NCBI GenBank assembly: GCA_036971615.1
Contig: JAYKKR010000035.1
Location: 267,802-331,801 of the forward strand
DNA: 64,000 nucleotides
Direction of reading: 5' to 3'
Source: Amyloporia xantha
Lineage: Eukaryota > Basidiomycota > Agaricomycetes > Polyporales > Adustoporiaceae
The notes under the pieces are model-generated. The model was not told the DNA's origin, ran no database searches, and was given only the letters and a program-made list of their open reading frames with translations. Within the stretch, counting starts at the first letter, position 1, and every line of letters starts with the position of its first letter. Below are positions 23,070 to 35,697 of this stretch, in pieces. Position numbers and translations under genes: made by a program.

Positions 23070-23681
23070 AATACACAGCCATGTATTTTGAACAAGTGGA
23101 GTTCAAATCATTTTGATATTTCAAAAGTTTCAAATGTTCAAACACTCCTCTAAATTTAATTTTAGTGCTGATCACTACTTCTACAAATACTTCCTGATCA
23201 GGATTGTTCAGAAAGTCAGAAACATCAGGAGAAAAGTCATCAGATTCACTAGTACTCTATCTCAAGCTGACAATGAATGTTGGATGGTCAGATGCACCAG
23301 TAATTGCAAGTGTCATTTGACACTGCTTCAATGAAAATATGAAGCATTGATTGCAAAATTTGAATGGTAACAGTGGGCTACTTGAACCCTCCACCTGACA
23401 GTCTCAGCAAGTATCAGAGGTACTTGCTTTCACATCAGAATTGCTTAACATATCGAGGAGCTCCAATGCCTTCTTAATAAGGATTTGAAAGAGATGAATA
23501 AAATCTACTAAATTTACTACAAAATCTTAGTGGTGTCATCAGTAAATGCTGTGACATTTACTTTAACTTGTTGAAAATGGAGGACAGCTGTCATGTAGGT
23601 GATATGATCCCAGTATACTTTGCATGTGTCACAAATGTCCACTAGACATGCGGCTTTGTGAGGGCGACTGACAATGACTCG
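23070..23681. other. AT-rich 3' flank of the JmjC gene
   Basis: About 600 bp with no gene. The base composition matches the JmjC gene and changes near 23650-23680, so this is probably the right edge of the AT-rich island. I see no terminal repeat matching the left side. Confidence 0.5.
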
Positions 23682-24245
23682 TCAAGAAGCAAATATAACG
23701 GAGTTCATTGTGCACCTTAGTATGAGAAAGGCATCAAAACGCTGCGCCACCTTGGGCGACGACCTCAAGCACAGACCTTTTGAGCATCGCACACTCAGCA
23801 TTTGTGCTGAATGTTGTTTAAATTTTGTGGTGATTGTATCATGACTCTGTTTGGCGAATTTGCGACGCCCGTCATAAACGGCCTGGCGAGCCTGATGTAT
23901 AGGTCCGTGAACATCGGTATTATATTCGCAATGGACATGGCGACTACTTACTATGCCATATCTACGATCCAATTTGCCCATGGTATAGTAGCGTCGACGG
24001 CATGCAAGGTCCACGGTCTCTTGCACAACATCAACAAAGAGCTTGGTCCCACCCTCGTTGTCATGATCGGAGTCCCAGGGATCGCTTTGCGTGCCATATC
24101 TGGCAAGGACTGTGGGGACGACCTGCCCGTCCCAGTGCGGCTTCATCCAGTCAGGAAGAACACTGAATGACGGGGACTTTGCAGGGACAACTGATCTCCG
24201 TTGCGCAAGCGATGTCCGTGCATCGAAGAGTCCGCTCTTGCTCAA
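23682..24245 (-). CDS. Unassigned 187-codon ORF
   Basis: A single long minus-strand frame. The middle (PDWMKPHWDGQVVPTVLARY, then a Phe-Val-rich helix) looks like real protein. The last 60 residues are of lower quality and may be read-through of an intron. The layout recalls lineage-restricted mushroom proteins found near transposons, but I cannot name the family. It sits immediately outside the AT-rich JmjC island. Confidence 0.4.
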   Translation of the reverse strand: MSKSGLFDARTSLAQRRSVVPAKSPSFSVLPDWMKPHWDGQVVPTVLARYGTQSDPWDSDHDNEGGTKLFVDVVQETVDLACRRRYYTMGKLDRRYGIVSSRHVHCEYNTDVHGPIHQARQAVYDGRRKFAKQSHDTITTKFKQHSAQMLSVRCSKGLCLRSSPKVAQRFDAFLILRCTMNSVIFAS

Positions 24246-25924
24246 TGTCGCTATCGCTCACATCCTCGAAGAGCTGTGGTAGATCAAGCGAAAGAAGCTA
24301 TTCATGCAGATGACTCTCACAGAGGCACGCCGCGAGGACATGTTCACAGTCACTCTATCGACTACGACATCGTCGTCGTGTTTGGGCTCTAGAACAAGAG
24401 ATAAGTTGCAAACACGAGTTTGCTTCCATATCACAGAAGTGTACCCACGCTCACTTAGATGACTGCGCTGGTCGGACATTCGTGCTGAGATCTTATCGAA
24501 AAACTGGGATTTATGAGGATGCTCAACTTACGTATCGATCAGAGCCTGAGATGAGCCTTCCTGTTAATCAAAGCTTCGCCTTAAGCTATAGATCGAGGCC
24601 CGTATCCTTTCAGTGCGGCTTGGGGTCAGAACGGATGCGAGCCTCTGTTTTATATCCATTACAGAGCATACTGGAAGCCAGAAAAAGGATCGAGCGTTAT
24701 TCTGGGGATTCTATCGAAGGGGCACCTTTGTAAGTGTTTCAATGCGCAACATGTGTTCGGATCAAAGACATGCCTCCGCGTTTCATCGAATCTTTCCCTT
24801 CGGTTGTGAACGAGTGCCCGTTTTTTATTTCTTTGGACACAAATCTTCGTCTTGGATCAAATGCAAGGTTTGGGATCGTTTTGAAGACTCACTCGGGCTT
24901 TCGATCTGGATCGAATATCTATTAACGCATCATATCGAAGAGGTAGTGAATACGAGCCTTGGGTTAGGTTGAACGCCGGGATTGGCATCCTATCGAAGGT
25001 ACACTTCCCTGCATGGTCGAACATTGATCGTGGGATCCTATCGAAGCTGGATAGTACGCTCCGAGTCGAATGCTAATCCTAGTATACGCTTTTGACTACT
25101 GGAATACTTCTGTCAAAACGCATGAGTCAGCTGCATAGGGTCTGAAGCTCGCTCGACACGGAGTTTTTATGAGTATATATTCAAGATAGAGTGCGATAGG
25201 TGGAAATATACGAGTGCTGACTTAGAGGAAAGACCAACGCGACTGAGTCACGTGATCACGTGTCTGTTGAATCCATCCGCGCTCCGGCTCCTTTGCCCGC
25301 TAAGCTCGCCTTCGTATCCTGTCTGCCTGATAGAATCGTCGAATGACCGTTTTCTACCAATTCTCCGGTGCGTGCTTCACGTAAGTGATAAAAATCGAAT
25401 TGCTGACCAACTGGAAAGCAGTGGACACCTGGAATACAATGTGCTGCTCCGCTTACATATCACACTCAAGAATTACACGTTATATCCATCCGGGTCAATC
25501 TCCTACGGGCTAGGCTTTCTACCTGAAGTTGAATTTGCTTCAGTGAGTTGTCACGAATAACTGCCGCTCTGTCGGCTGATTATATATTCATCGTTGGTTT
25601 GCGACTGATAGAAATCACTTCCTTTGGATGCAAGTCCAACCTGGATACGCACGCTGGACCATCTACTTGCGCTGTCTCACCCTCACACAGTTTTCAGACG
25701 CTTTGCAGGAGTGCTGTTTGCCTCGGTCGAATTTTGAATGTTCTGCCGCCGCTATTCTTCCATGGATTAGGTTATGCGGGCACGGGAGGGGTGCACAAGT
25801 AAGGTAAGCATAACAGTACCCAATTCGGGCTTGCTGGCATTCTATGTTGCAAGGAGCAGCTACAAAGTACTACCTAGTCTGCTTTCTTCGCTGCTTGTCA
25901 CCCGGGTGTTAACCTGGGATTCAA
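24246..25924. other. Repeat-like region, no gene
   Basis: Between about 24490 and 25075 ATCGAA or ATCGA occurs many times, several within a loosely repeated GGGATyCTATCGAAG phrase (near 24710, 24985 and 25028). Short frames on both strands carry no motif. This looks like degenerate repeat or transposon-derived DNA. Confidence 0.4.
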
Positions 25925-26288
25925 CCGGACGGCAGGGCGCACCCTCGAAACAACTGCGCTCCTGAAGAGCGCTGTCCGTTATTCCCGTATAGTGTCCGAG
26001 GATGCATCCAGCTTTTTCTTGCACAGTACTCAGTGTGTCCGTCATGCTTACGCATCCCTTCACAGCGAAGTAGATATCTCGAGCTCTGGCACAGTGGCAG
26101 TTCTACGGCGTTTGGCCTCGCCGACGCTAGGTGCATGATGGGGCGCTGATGATTCGTTGCTTGTCATATGGTTGGTAACCTGTGGTCCAATCGGACGGCA
26201 GGGCGCACCCTCAAAACAGCACGATGAAGCACTTTCTGACTGCGCCGAGTGTTTCGCCGACGCTAGGCGCATGATGGGGCGCCGATGA
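25925..26288. repeat. Nested direct repeats, two motif pairs
   Basis: CGGACGGCAGGGCGCACCCTC begins at 25926 and again at 26192 (266 bp apart), followed both times by AAACA-type sequence. CGCCGACGCTAGG.GCATGATGGGGCGC.GATGA begins at 26119 and again at 26255 (136 bp apart). The pairs interleave, so the region seems built from duplicated blocks of at least 30-45 bp. No coding function is apparent. Confidence 0.75.
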
Positions 26289-26339
26289 ATATCCTTGGGT
26301 ACATGTATAAGGTTGGTTTGAATCAATCGCTGTGACACA

Positions 26340-27480
26340 GGTGTGCTAATGCATCATTGTGTTGCGACAGGTTGGGATAAAGAAGGAGCCGAAGGGGATT
26401 TATTCTGCGACTATCGCTTCAACACGAATTTGCGTAAGGATCCTGGCTGTAGTATCTAGGCACCGGGTTGGCCGCATGGGTTTTCTCTAGGGGGAGGGAG
26501 AAAGGGAGAAAGATCGTTCGGCTCCTCAAGTCATAGTAAGTTCACCTATGTTGCCAATCTACTTCGTATCAATTACTACTTCAGGGCCCATCAAGCAGAA
26601 TCTGTAATAAGGCTTTTCATTACCTTTCTGAGGCGTAATGCTGCTGGAAAGACCATGGTAAGTACCAGCGATGCAGATGAGTTCGTGTACACTGAGTTGC
26701 GCTCGAGTCCGTTGGCAGGTCATGGGTCCTGGGTATGCCTCTGCTGTGAGCAAGTTCTAAAGCTACATCAAGAGCAAGATTGATGCGCTGGCGGCGTTAC
26801 GTCGTACACTAAAGCTATGAGCGTTCCGGCGTGGGGCGATTGTGGTCAAGAATTTACCCAGCCATTTCACTCTCGTCTCTATCGCAAGGCTGAGCAGGAG
26901 AGCATGCACATTTCAAGGATGGCTCGCACGCTAGTGCACAGGAAACTGTCTCCGGGTACACGGCTACCAACTGCTCGCAGTTCCAGCTCCAGGTGATGAG
27001 CTACAAGCACGACGCCAACATCAAGTCGACCGTGCTGCCTTTCAAGAAATCAAAGGCAACCCATTCTGTCAAGGGTCGACTAAGGCAGCTGCTGTATGTT
27101 TCCCGGCAGCTTCATTATTCTGGCGAAAACACGCCCGCCGACTCCCTGGCTACGCCAACGCAAGATGCCCTCCGCTACGGGATGAATGGGCTCATGCGAG
27201 CGGCAGGGTTCGTTCGACGTATAAAGAAGGCTCCCAGCCGCATCGACACAAACACGCGTCATTGCCCGAACTTGCGAGCCCGACGGCGGAAGACTAGGTG
27301 CGAAGAAGAACTTAATAGAGAAGAGACAGGCTATCGGCTGAGAAAACACTCACGTCAAGTGGCGCGTGCAAACGGAAACAGACAGTACTGGCGCACACGC
27401 ACAAGCAGCGACTGCGTAGAGTATTCGGCGAGCTATCCACGAGCGAAGAACGAACATAGTGATTGACGTCGATCCCGCTG
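26340..27480. other. No supported gene
   Basis: A plus-strand stretch around 26700-26820 (VMGPGYASAVSKF, stop, SYIKSKIDAL) and an ORF at 26993-27466 look mildly protein-like but are interrupted by stops. They may be relics of one gene. I do not recognise a family. Confidence 0.3.
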
Positions 27481-28470
27481 ATCAATGTCGCAATCCCCGG
27501 GCAGTACTCATGATCACCGGGGTCCTCGTCACGGGCATGAGCGTCACCCACAGCGACTGTCGCCCGTCGGCGCATTCTCGGGATCGCCCATCTATACGTA
27601 CCGTGGCATGATACCGGAGGTAGTAGTCGTCACGGTGCTGACGTGCGGATGAAGCACTTAGCAGACGGCGAACGGAGCAAAAGACGCGCGTTCCAGGAGA
27701 GCCTACCTGAGTATACGAGAGGGAACACCAACCAGGCTTCGCAACTGAGGATGAGTGATACGGCGTGGTGATTACGTGAGCGAGGGTGACGACGGAGGGT
27801 AGACAAACGCGGAGACAGAGCGCGGAGGCGGTTTCGATGACTGGGCGGGAGGAGGGCGGAGCGGAGAGACGGTGCGGTGAATGGATCCGAGTGCAGTGTG
27901 CGCTTGCAGAGACGAACTGGGAATGCAGCAGAAACGAATTGACAGTGGAGGACGGAGAGAAACGGAGAACGGAGCTCGGACACCGAACAGACGAGAGGAG
28001 GCGATGTGAGCATCGAGCGAATTCCACGCCGTTGAGGCTCTGCGAGAGCCAGACGACGATCGACGGGGTGGCGTGTTTCACGGGGCATGACTGTCGCTGG
28101 AGAGACGAGCAAACGTCGACGGCACAGACGATACTCGCACAGGCTGCACACGGCGCGTCTCTGATCACGTCGAACGTGCGTGCATACGTGCGGGCAAACG
28201 AATCCCCTCAGCAACAGCAATGCAATGCGTACGTATGTACGCCGTTCGGACCCTCTCTGTCTTGTGTACCTCCGGACGTCTGTCCTGCATATGCTCGTCA
28301 CTCCTATCGCGTACGAACGCCAAGCCTGCTTCTAGACACAGATCACCGCAAGCCCAACACAGACACGACGCCCACCTTCCCCCCTTATCACTCTGTCTGA
28401 TCCGCCTTCCTACCGAGCTGCCACGCACCCCTTGAACCACCCTCTCAACCCTCTGACTCGCCGGCACCCC
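27481..28470. other. CpG-rich block with overlapping open frames
   Basis: About 1 kb dense in CG dinucleotides. Long frames are open at once on the minus strand (27482-28168, 27630-28301) and the plus strand (27786-28400). The predicted proteins are Arg/Cys/Ser-rich with no motif. Simultaneous open frames with biased composition argue for GC-rich non-coding DNA, such as a promoter or CpG-island-like segment, rather than a gene. Confidence 0.4.
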
Positions 28471-31400
28471 CCAGCCCGGCCTTCGCTTCCCGCTCCCCTG
28501 TCACGCTCCACGCTGCGTCGCGATACCTACACACATCGCCTTGCATCTGACGTCTGCCGCCATCCCTCTGTCGCCACCACCTACTTGAAGTATTGGATGC
28601 CGGTGGTCGAATTTGGCAACTGGATCTAGGTCTGCCGTGTGTCTCTGGTCGTCGTGGCATAGGTTAGTAATCGCGCCACCAAGGATCTCACTTGCTCACT
28701 TGATACCGGGTCGTTTAAGTCCTATGCTTTGTTCAAGCTACGTCGATTTAGGGATATTCGTGCGACTATACGACACGTCTGCAGGGCTTACCGAGGCCGT
28801 GATTCATTTGCTTCCATTGCAGATGGGGTTGGTCGATCTATTAAGAAGTCTTCCTCGGTGTTTGGAGGCGCCGACTTTATATTTTCGGCTCTGATAGCTG
28901 CTCCATCCCGTTTCCTTGCTCAACAGCAACTATCCTTGGATCTTTGGTGCAACGCCTCGAGATTCTTTGCAGGCCTGGAGCGACACAATTAAGCTGATGT
29001 GCCCGCTTCCTCGTTGTCTGTACCGATGGGAAGCTTGCGAGGAATACTTCTCCGACGGTATCCTTGGAGCGAACAGAAATTCCTGACATTACATGGCTTG
29101 GCACATGGCTGACATTAACTCTCGTGACTACGGCTGTACTCATCTCATTGGCTGCATCGGACCACAACAGGGTCGAATCGGCAGGTCAAATGAGAAAGCC
29201 CCTTTGGCACGGCCTCTTGCTCATCTTGTATATGGCCATGCCGTCTATTAGTTATGTCTGATGGCAACATCGAGTCGAGCTGTATCTGGTAAGTTTCAAC
29301 GTCCAAATTCGTTCCTGCCACGCGCAATGCGCTCATCCCGTAAAGCCTTCAGCCATGAACTACGAGGAGCAGGTCTTCAGAGCAGTAGTTCTGTTGAATG
29401 GTAATGTGTGGGATGATATCCATTCTTATAGGTTCGTTTATTCCATGACCATGCTACGCCTCGCTGCAACAGACTCGTGAATCGAAGCCGCAGGCTTCTC
29501 GCACGGGGGCATCAGGCGGAAGCTCTCGCGCCCCACATTCGTCACTACAAACGTCACGACGCAGGGTTACCGTCTAGGTCCTTGATATGCGCCTTCATCT
29601 TGAATCTGTCTCGCTGTCCATACATGCGCTCTGTGTCGCAGAAGTCGAGTAGGGCCGCAATCACGCAGTCACCTCTCCAAATCCATGCGTAGGACTGGCC
29701 ATTCTATCGTTCTCATTCACCGCGGTGAAGCGCGGATAACTGAACTGAACTCGAAGTAGGAAGGCTTGACTTTTAAATATCTCAATAACTTTCCGAAGCC
29801 CATATCATTGACTATTCCGTGAGGAGCGTTGTCCTGCAGCATTTTCATTGGCTATCGGTGAGTCAACTATCTACTCAATCGCTGCCAGACGTGTTGCTGA
29901 AATATATTACGCCGTTGGCTAATATCAAAGGCGAGCTGGCGATGCTGATACGGGAAATACTTATGCCTAAACTTGGGCTGTTCCGGTTCGTCGCATTGTC
30001 CTGATTGTGTTGGTATGAAAACATTGATTATGATATTAGTGGTCACTCCGGAAATGTCCTTTCCTGCTTGCATGCACTAAGCACCACCGTAAGCTTCCGG
30101 AATGCCCCCGCTGCCAGACTTGGGCGTGACCAAGAATCAAAACACCTCTTGAATACTTCATAGAGCCCAGTAATGATCAATTCGCAGAAGACGCGCTATG
30201 GCGAAGCGCGAGTCGGGTTTCGCTGACATGACCATAGCCGCACCAACCATCGCAGTGTCAGAAATGATAATGGCATTCATCTCTGGTCTATACCACACGC
30301 TATATCATGAAGCTGCTCTCGAAAACAAATCCATAATTCACATCGCTAATGCGAGTGCGGTCGCTTTCAACGATGAGATCTCTGTAAGAATCCAGCCCGT
30401 CGGATACTGTGGAGCAATGCTTAGCTTGCTGGTTCAGAGAGGTGTGACCGGCGGTACTTCAGGCGTACATGGTCTCTGCCCTTCGATGTCGAAGAACCAA
30501 CGCCTCTTCTCAACTTCGAGCTAGGGCTGATTATGAAGACACTATGAAACGCAAGTGGACCTGTGATCCCAAGTCGGTCGCCGACATTCCCCGTCAATTG
30601 GACGTCACATAAATATTGGTCCGTTTGCAGGTCATGGCAAACCTCTATCGACTAGGACGCACGCTCCTTCCGGTTCACGCGGAGACTTCGTCAATCCATA
30701 TGGCCGATAGCAGGCCATTCCTCACCTGAAAGCATTGAAAATGGCCAGTGTTCCCAATGGTGAGTCGTTACAGAGATATAAATACAGCCAATGGTGATGA
30801 TTGGAATGATTTCAGCGTGATCAACAAGGTCATCTTCGGCAATTCGTACGGATGGAGTAGATCGGTTTCCCTTGTTTACGTAACCCATCATCGTGCTCGG
30901 TACACATACGTTCTTATACCCTGTCCGATACATATCTGAATGGATGACTTACATAGCCTTTCACTTCGACTCGCTCATCGACCCAGTCTGTGCAAGCTGT
31001 CTCACAACGACCCGATTTTTGTCCCCAACAATGCGGACGACAACTTCGAGCCAACAAACAAGGTAGAGCCAGCATAGGAAGATGTGCCCCTCTCGAACGA
31101 TATGATGACTCTGGTGGGCCCCAGAGCCCCGTAATCATCGTTCACCATACATGTACCGTGCTCGAGATATAAGTTTGTGATAAACTGGTATCTCCAAGCG
31201 TCTCTCCTCCCGGTGACGGCCGGCGTGTCTGTCGTACCAGAAGCTGCACGGGTATGAATTTATCAACGAGTTGAGGACACAGTTGGAAGAGGCTGTGCTG
31301 AAAGGAAGCTTTCCCGTTAGCCGGAGGCGACGAAATTCTTCCGGACGATGTGAATTGACTGGGTCGAAGCGCGGTTACAGGGTTGCAGGCAAGGGTATGA

Positions 31401-32783
31401 CATGCTTAACCTGCTCACTGGATGTAAAGTCATTTCAATTCCTCTAAGCAAAGCGTGGCTTCTTGACCTGTTTTCGGTTACAGATATTGACACGTCTCTC
31501 TGTGACTACAGCATTAACCTCGGGCTGGTGGAGACTTTGGCTACGACGGGGCATCAATTAGAAGCGCATACTATTTGTGTTGTTAGTTCTTGCGTCTAGC
31601 GAGGCTCGTCATTGATACCCACGGGCAGCACTGGCTTTTTCTTAGAGGCATTCTCCTGTTCTAGCTACGGTTTTATGCTCCCTCTTCCAGGCATGTTCAT
31701 CGGATAGTCAAATTGCTTCGACCATTACTGGATTGACCGGATTGTCTGGATGCTTCGATGTCACCTACTCTACTAAGTATGGTATGCGTAGCCTCGTGTA
31801 TTATGTGGTACGAGATCAAGACCGGTATGTTGTCACCTAGTTCTCATTCGTGAAAACTAAACATCGAGTATTTGTTCGGATTATATTTGTGCTATTGGTT
31901 CACCACCGACAGATCGTCCTTAACCTTTGCGTCATGTGTATGAATCACGTTGTCTGACATTCTCAAGATAACTTGGTTTGAGATGGCGCTGCTCCGCCCG
32001 CCCGAGCCCAAATGACCTCAAGCCATGATTGCATTAGGTCTCACATGAGGCCTTGAACACGGTCGACTCAGCTACACACTTTTGCCGATTAATTTCGATT
32101 CCCGCGCATACAAAGTTCAACTCCGTAACGTATTTACGGCCTCACTATCTATGAATCGCCGCCGCACTGTCTTGCACACTCTTCCCCTGCTCGATTCGCT
32201 CCTGGAGCGAGTGATGCCGTGGTCGAGTTGCAGTCATGCGCGCCGCGATGAATGAGCTGATAAGCGCGGACATGCGTCATACCATAGGACGACGACACGC
32301 CCTCAAGGGATTCTCGACGCGAGTCCGTCACGTGGCACAGTCACATAGACAGCGAGCGCATCACGTGTTGTACTCCATGAAGAGGGCCCAGCCAATGAGA
32401 AGGCGGCGTGCACTCGCGTAGCCAATCACGAGCGGGCGCATGATCGGGTAAACATTGCGGATGCAGTGGAGTGGAGCTGATTGGTAAGCATCATACACCG
32501 TCTGCAAATTGATAACCAAATGACAGGTCATTTGGGATCTTCGAATCGGAGGCCAGCTTATTAGACCCGATGGACAAGTGTAGTCATCACTGCACTTGGC
32601 TTGAAACCAAAACACGATCATTCACTCGGTGATGACACGGGGACGTTGATTGTCGATGTACATTCGAGGATTCGGAGACGGGCGCTTTAATGTGATTTGT
32701 TGATTCTTGTAACCGCCGTTGCGCCGCGCCTTCACAAAACTTCTTTCTGAACATTGTCAAGCGCACCTCTCACTCGAATTCCG
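28471..32783. other. Gene-poor stretch with weak ORFs
   Basis: Candidates such as 28729-28992 (plus, 87 codons, containing a hydrophobic FIFSALIAAPSRFLAQQQL segment), 30198-30524 (plus, 108 codons) and 31402-31599 (plus) have no splice model or family. I see no RNA gene. Any real gene here is too eroded or too diverged for me to call. Confidence 0.4.
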
Positions 32784-33419
32784 ATGTTTCAAACCTCGCA
32801 CGCAGTTGATGCAATTCTTCTTCCCTGCAACGGACAGCGACCGACGATCGTCCAGCTACACTGCAGTCCTCTTTCTCTCGCAACCTCAGGGTCCACCTCA
32901 GGAGAACCATTCCGAGCGGGATTTCTTCCTCATCCAGAAATGTATATGGACTGCATCGCACAAAATCTTGGACCGAAATCATGGAAATACCAGGTATTTT
33001 CAAGATACTTGACTTAGCTTGACTCGTGCTCTAACACAATTTTACACCTTCACCTTTATACCTATTTTTAGATTGTCGATCGGCTATTTGGCATGTCCAA
33101 CAAATTGCAGCGTCCTTTTATCATTTTTTACCCCATTGTGTCTCGGAGCGGAACACGCTTCAATAAAAACAGGTGCATATGTGAGATACAAGAGGGATCA
33201 TTCGATAGAGACCATCCCTGGCGAGGGGATGTGGTCGTGATCCAGTATCACGACTGCACATTTACGCACATGGCGGACATTTCAATGTCTTCGTTTCCAC
33301 TGTTGAAGAATTATTTCAAATTCTGCCCTGCGCCTCGTAAGTTGCTTCAGCATTATGTAAATGAGTGAACATTCATTCGAGTCATGCATCTTACAGCGTC
33401 CTCGATGATTTCCCTGTGA
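32784..33419 (+). CDS. Small unknown protein, three exons
   Basis: Exons 32784-32993, 33072-33336 and 33397-33419 join into an open frame of 165 residues, with GTATTT..TAG and GTAAGT..CAG introns. The protein is compact, with a conserved-looking core: SWKYQIVDRLFG across the first junction, FIIFYPIVSRSGTRFNKNRC, WRGDVVVIQYHD and FPLLKNYF. It ends in PPSSMISL. No catalytic motif or membrane segment. I believe relatives occur in many mushroom genomes, but the function is unknown. The frame and both splice sites are intact, which is notable in a region full of relics. Confidence 0.65.
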
Positions 33420-34400
33420 TGTTGATGGTTCATCTGGTTGTCACCTTTCCGTTTGTCGCTGAGTGTAGTGATACGGGCCGTATGTTCCTCGCTGAACCAC
33501 TATTATATTTGGAAAAGTCTGAATGTGGTGACGCATGCCACACAGCAAGAAGTCGAGAAGTATACTTGATCTTTTTGCCACCTGCATCTCTCGATTATTT
33601 TGTTGAAAGTGTGCAACAAGATATGTGTATGTACAGGAGTGGTAGGATAGTCAACATTCTATAGAGAGCCAAATAATGAAAGTTAGACCATCTCCGTACA
33701 CAGTTTACTTCGTGTTGTTCATATCAAGCAGCGCCATTCTGAATGGTTACAGGCATGGTATTATCAATGTGACAGCTTGTCAATTACATCGACGACTTGA
33801 TTCAGTCGCATTCATCTATCCTCAAGTTTACCTTTTGTCTCACCGGTTGCAGGATGCTACAATCCCTCTTGATACAATGGAGAAAACACATTCCGTCGTC
33901 ATATTCTGTCATCATCTTACTACGTGTTTCCAAAATACCTTTGATATGCAACCTTGGCCTAACAATAACATATCCGTTTTAAGGTCCATCGTACCCGTGT
34001 AGTAGTGGACGCAGACCTTGACACGTACAGTAGCAGCTGCCTATCAAGGTTATCTGAATCCCGTCACTCTGATCTGTCGTCGTTATGCTCCGTGTGAAAC
34101 CAGCTGCTGATGTGCGATGTGCAGTCTGCCATGGAATCACGCGACTACACCAACACTGAAGTGCAACGACGACGCCAAAGACGCATCGAGCCGGAAAGGA
34201 AAGCCGAAGACGGACGCGCTCACGCGTAGGGATCGTCAACGTAGGGGTAAGGGAAAGACATGACAGAAGGGTGGCGCCAGAGGCGTAGCCGGCACTGGAA
34301 GCGTAGAAGCAAAGGTGTCGACGGTGGACGCAGGCTGAAGCGTGGACAGGATAATATCGACTTCACGAGGGAAAGAAAGCTATTTGTCATACCATGTCAA
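33420..34400. other. No supported gene
   Basis: Plus-strand frames at 33365-33664 and 33676-34002 lack motifs and probably represent 3' flanking DNA of the preceding small gene. Confidence 0.4.
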
Positions 34401-34404
34401 TTTG

Positions 34405-35230
34405 AGCACTTAGGGTATGAAGATCAGATTCGTATATCTTGAGACCTTTCGACAGCATCTTGCTCACCTCCTGCTTGTTGAGATGGCCAGAACTGTATGC
34501 GGACTTTTCGGGAGGCCAGAGACGACATAGAGAGAAGCCAAAGGAAAAGTCGGCCCTTGCGCAGGCGGAAGCACCGTACTCGGCGGCGAGGCAGAGAGCG
34601 CAGAAGCGAAGGAAGTTCGGTTGGAGGCCGGAATGGGCTCCATCTCCTTGCAATGCCTGATACCAAGAACGCGAGCTGCCTTGTCGGGACGAGCGATGAC
34701 TGCAGTGAACTCTGGGCCAGGATGCTCGACGTTCACGTAGTCATTGTCATTGTAGTCATCGAGCAAGCTCGCAGAGCTCTCGCTTGTGGTAGACGGGCCA
34801 GCGCGATGCGTGGGACTAAGAGAGCAGAAAATCTTGCTCCTGTCGAGGATGTTTTGTTGTTTGAATTTCACGCCGCGGAAATGGTAGTGATCGGGTCAGG
34901 CGCTAGGACAGGGCGGGGCGTGCGAACGGCGGCAGAACGCGGCACGGTCTGGTCTGTTCTGCTGAACGTGCTGGCGGCCGACCTGAGGTTGGTGTTGGAT
35001 TTTTGTATGGGTTTCCGAGAGAGAGAGGAAAACAGCAGACGGGAGCGCCGGCCGTGGTTGCCATCTTCATCTGACCAACGAGACTGCAATATTTTCTCGC
35101 CGATCAGGAGTGTTGCAGAGACGGCCAGCGGCTGGGGAGAGGGATTGGCACGAGAAAGGGGATAGCAGGCACAAAAGACGAGAAAAGAGGAAGGAGGGAG
35201 CGCAGAGTGGAAAGGAGAGTGGGCGGACAT
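34405..35230 (-). pseudogene. Unknown Ser/Pro-rich protein, probably truncated
   Basis: Exon 1 (35230-34872) and exon 2 (from 34815) join through a GTGAAA..TTAG intron into one frame of low-complexity Ser/Arg/Pro sequence. This is followed by an acidic DDYNDNDYVNVEHP stretch and a more ordered EFTAVIARPDKAARVLGI..LYVVSGLPKSPHT segment. The frame then stops at 34464. The adjacent frame carries LNKQEVSKMLSKGLK, which looks like a later part of the same protein, so a frameshift or internal deletion lies near 34490. The start codon is uncertain. I do not recognise a function. Confidence 0.45.
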
Positions 35231-35697
35231 TTGAGTGCCGTGAAGGACGAGAGGAGGACGAAAGGTAGGGGACAGTGGCCACGCACAGCCCGGACATGAT
35301 TAGTGACGCTGAAACAGATTAGTTACGCGCATAAACAACAGTCTTCGCGCCCTCTAATTAACGGTGAGAATGCTCGGTTCGCGTGCTGTGACTCTCTGAT
35401 GTTGGTTCGCTAGTTCGAATATTTGCCTGCTCCTGAGCAGATATCGACGCGTCCAACATCCTTTGCACATCGGCGAAGTCGCTAGCTATTGAGGGTCTGA
35501 TAATGCGGGAAACATAGAATTAGCCAAGCTTCAAGTGATATTGTCAATTAGGACTGTCCTTTCAGATTGTTTGGTGCGAGAATTGGGCAAAAGGAAGCCC
35601 CCTTGGACTTGGGCTTGCACAAGAGTATATACAGTAGGTCAATTTCTATCTATCAGTTCGTTGGGAGGCCAGAATCATTCACCATCTACACAAATTG

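Noticed and set aside
25925..26288. LTR pair or retrotransposon ends
   Set aside because: The repeats are short (about 20-45 bp), interleaved and not flanked by target duplications, with no reverse transcriptase nearby.
27482..28400. Overlapping 200-plus codon ORFs as real proteins
   Set aside because: CpG-rich composition leaves both strands open. The predicted proteins are Arg/Cys-rich with no domain.
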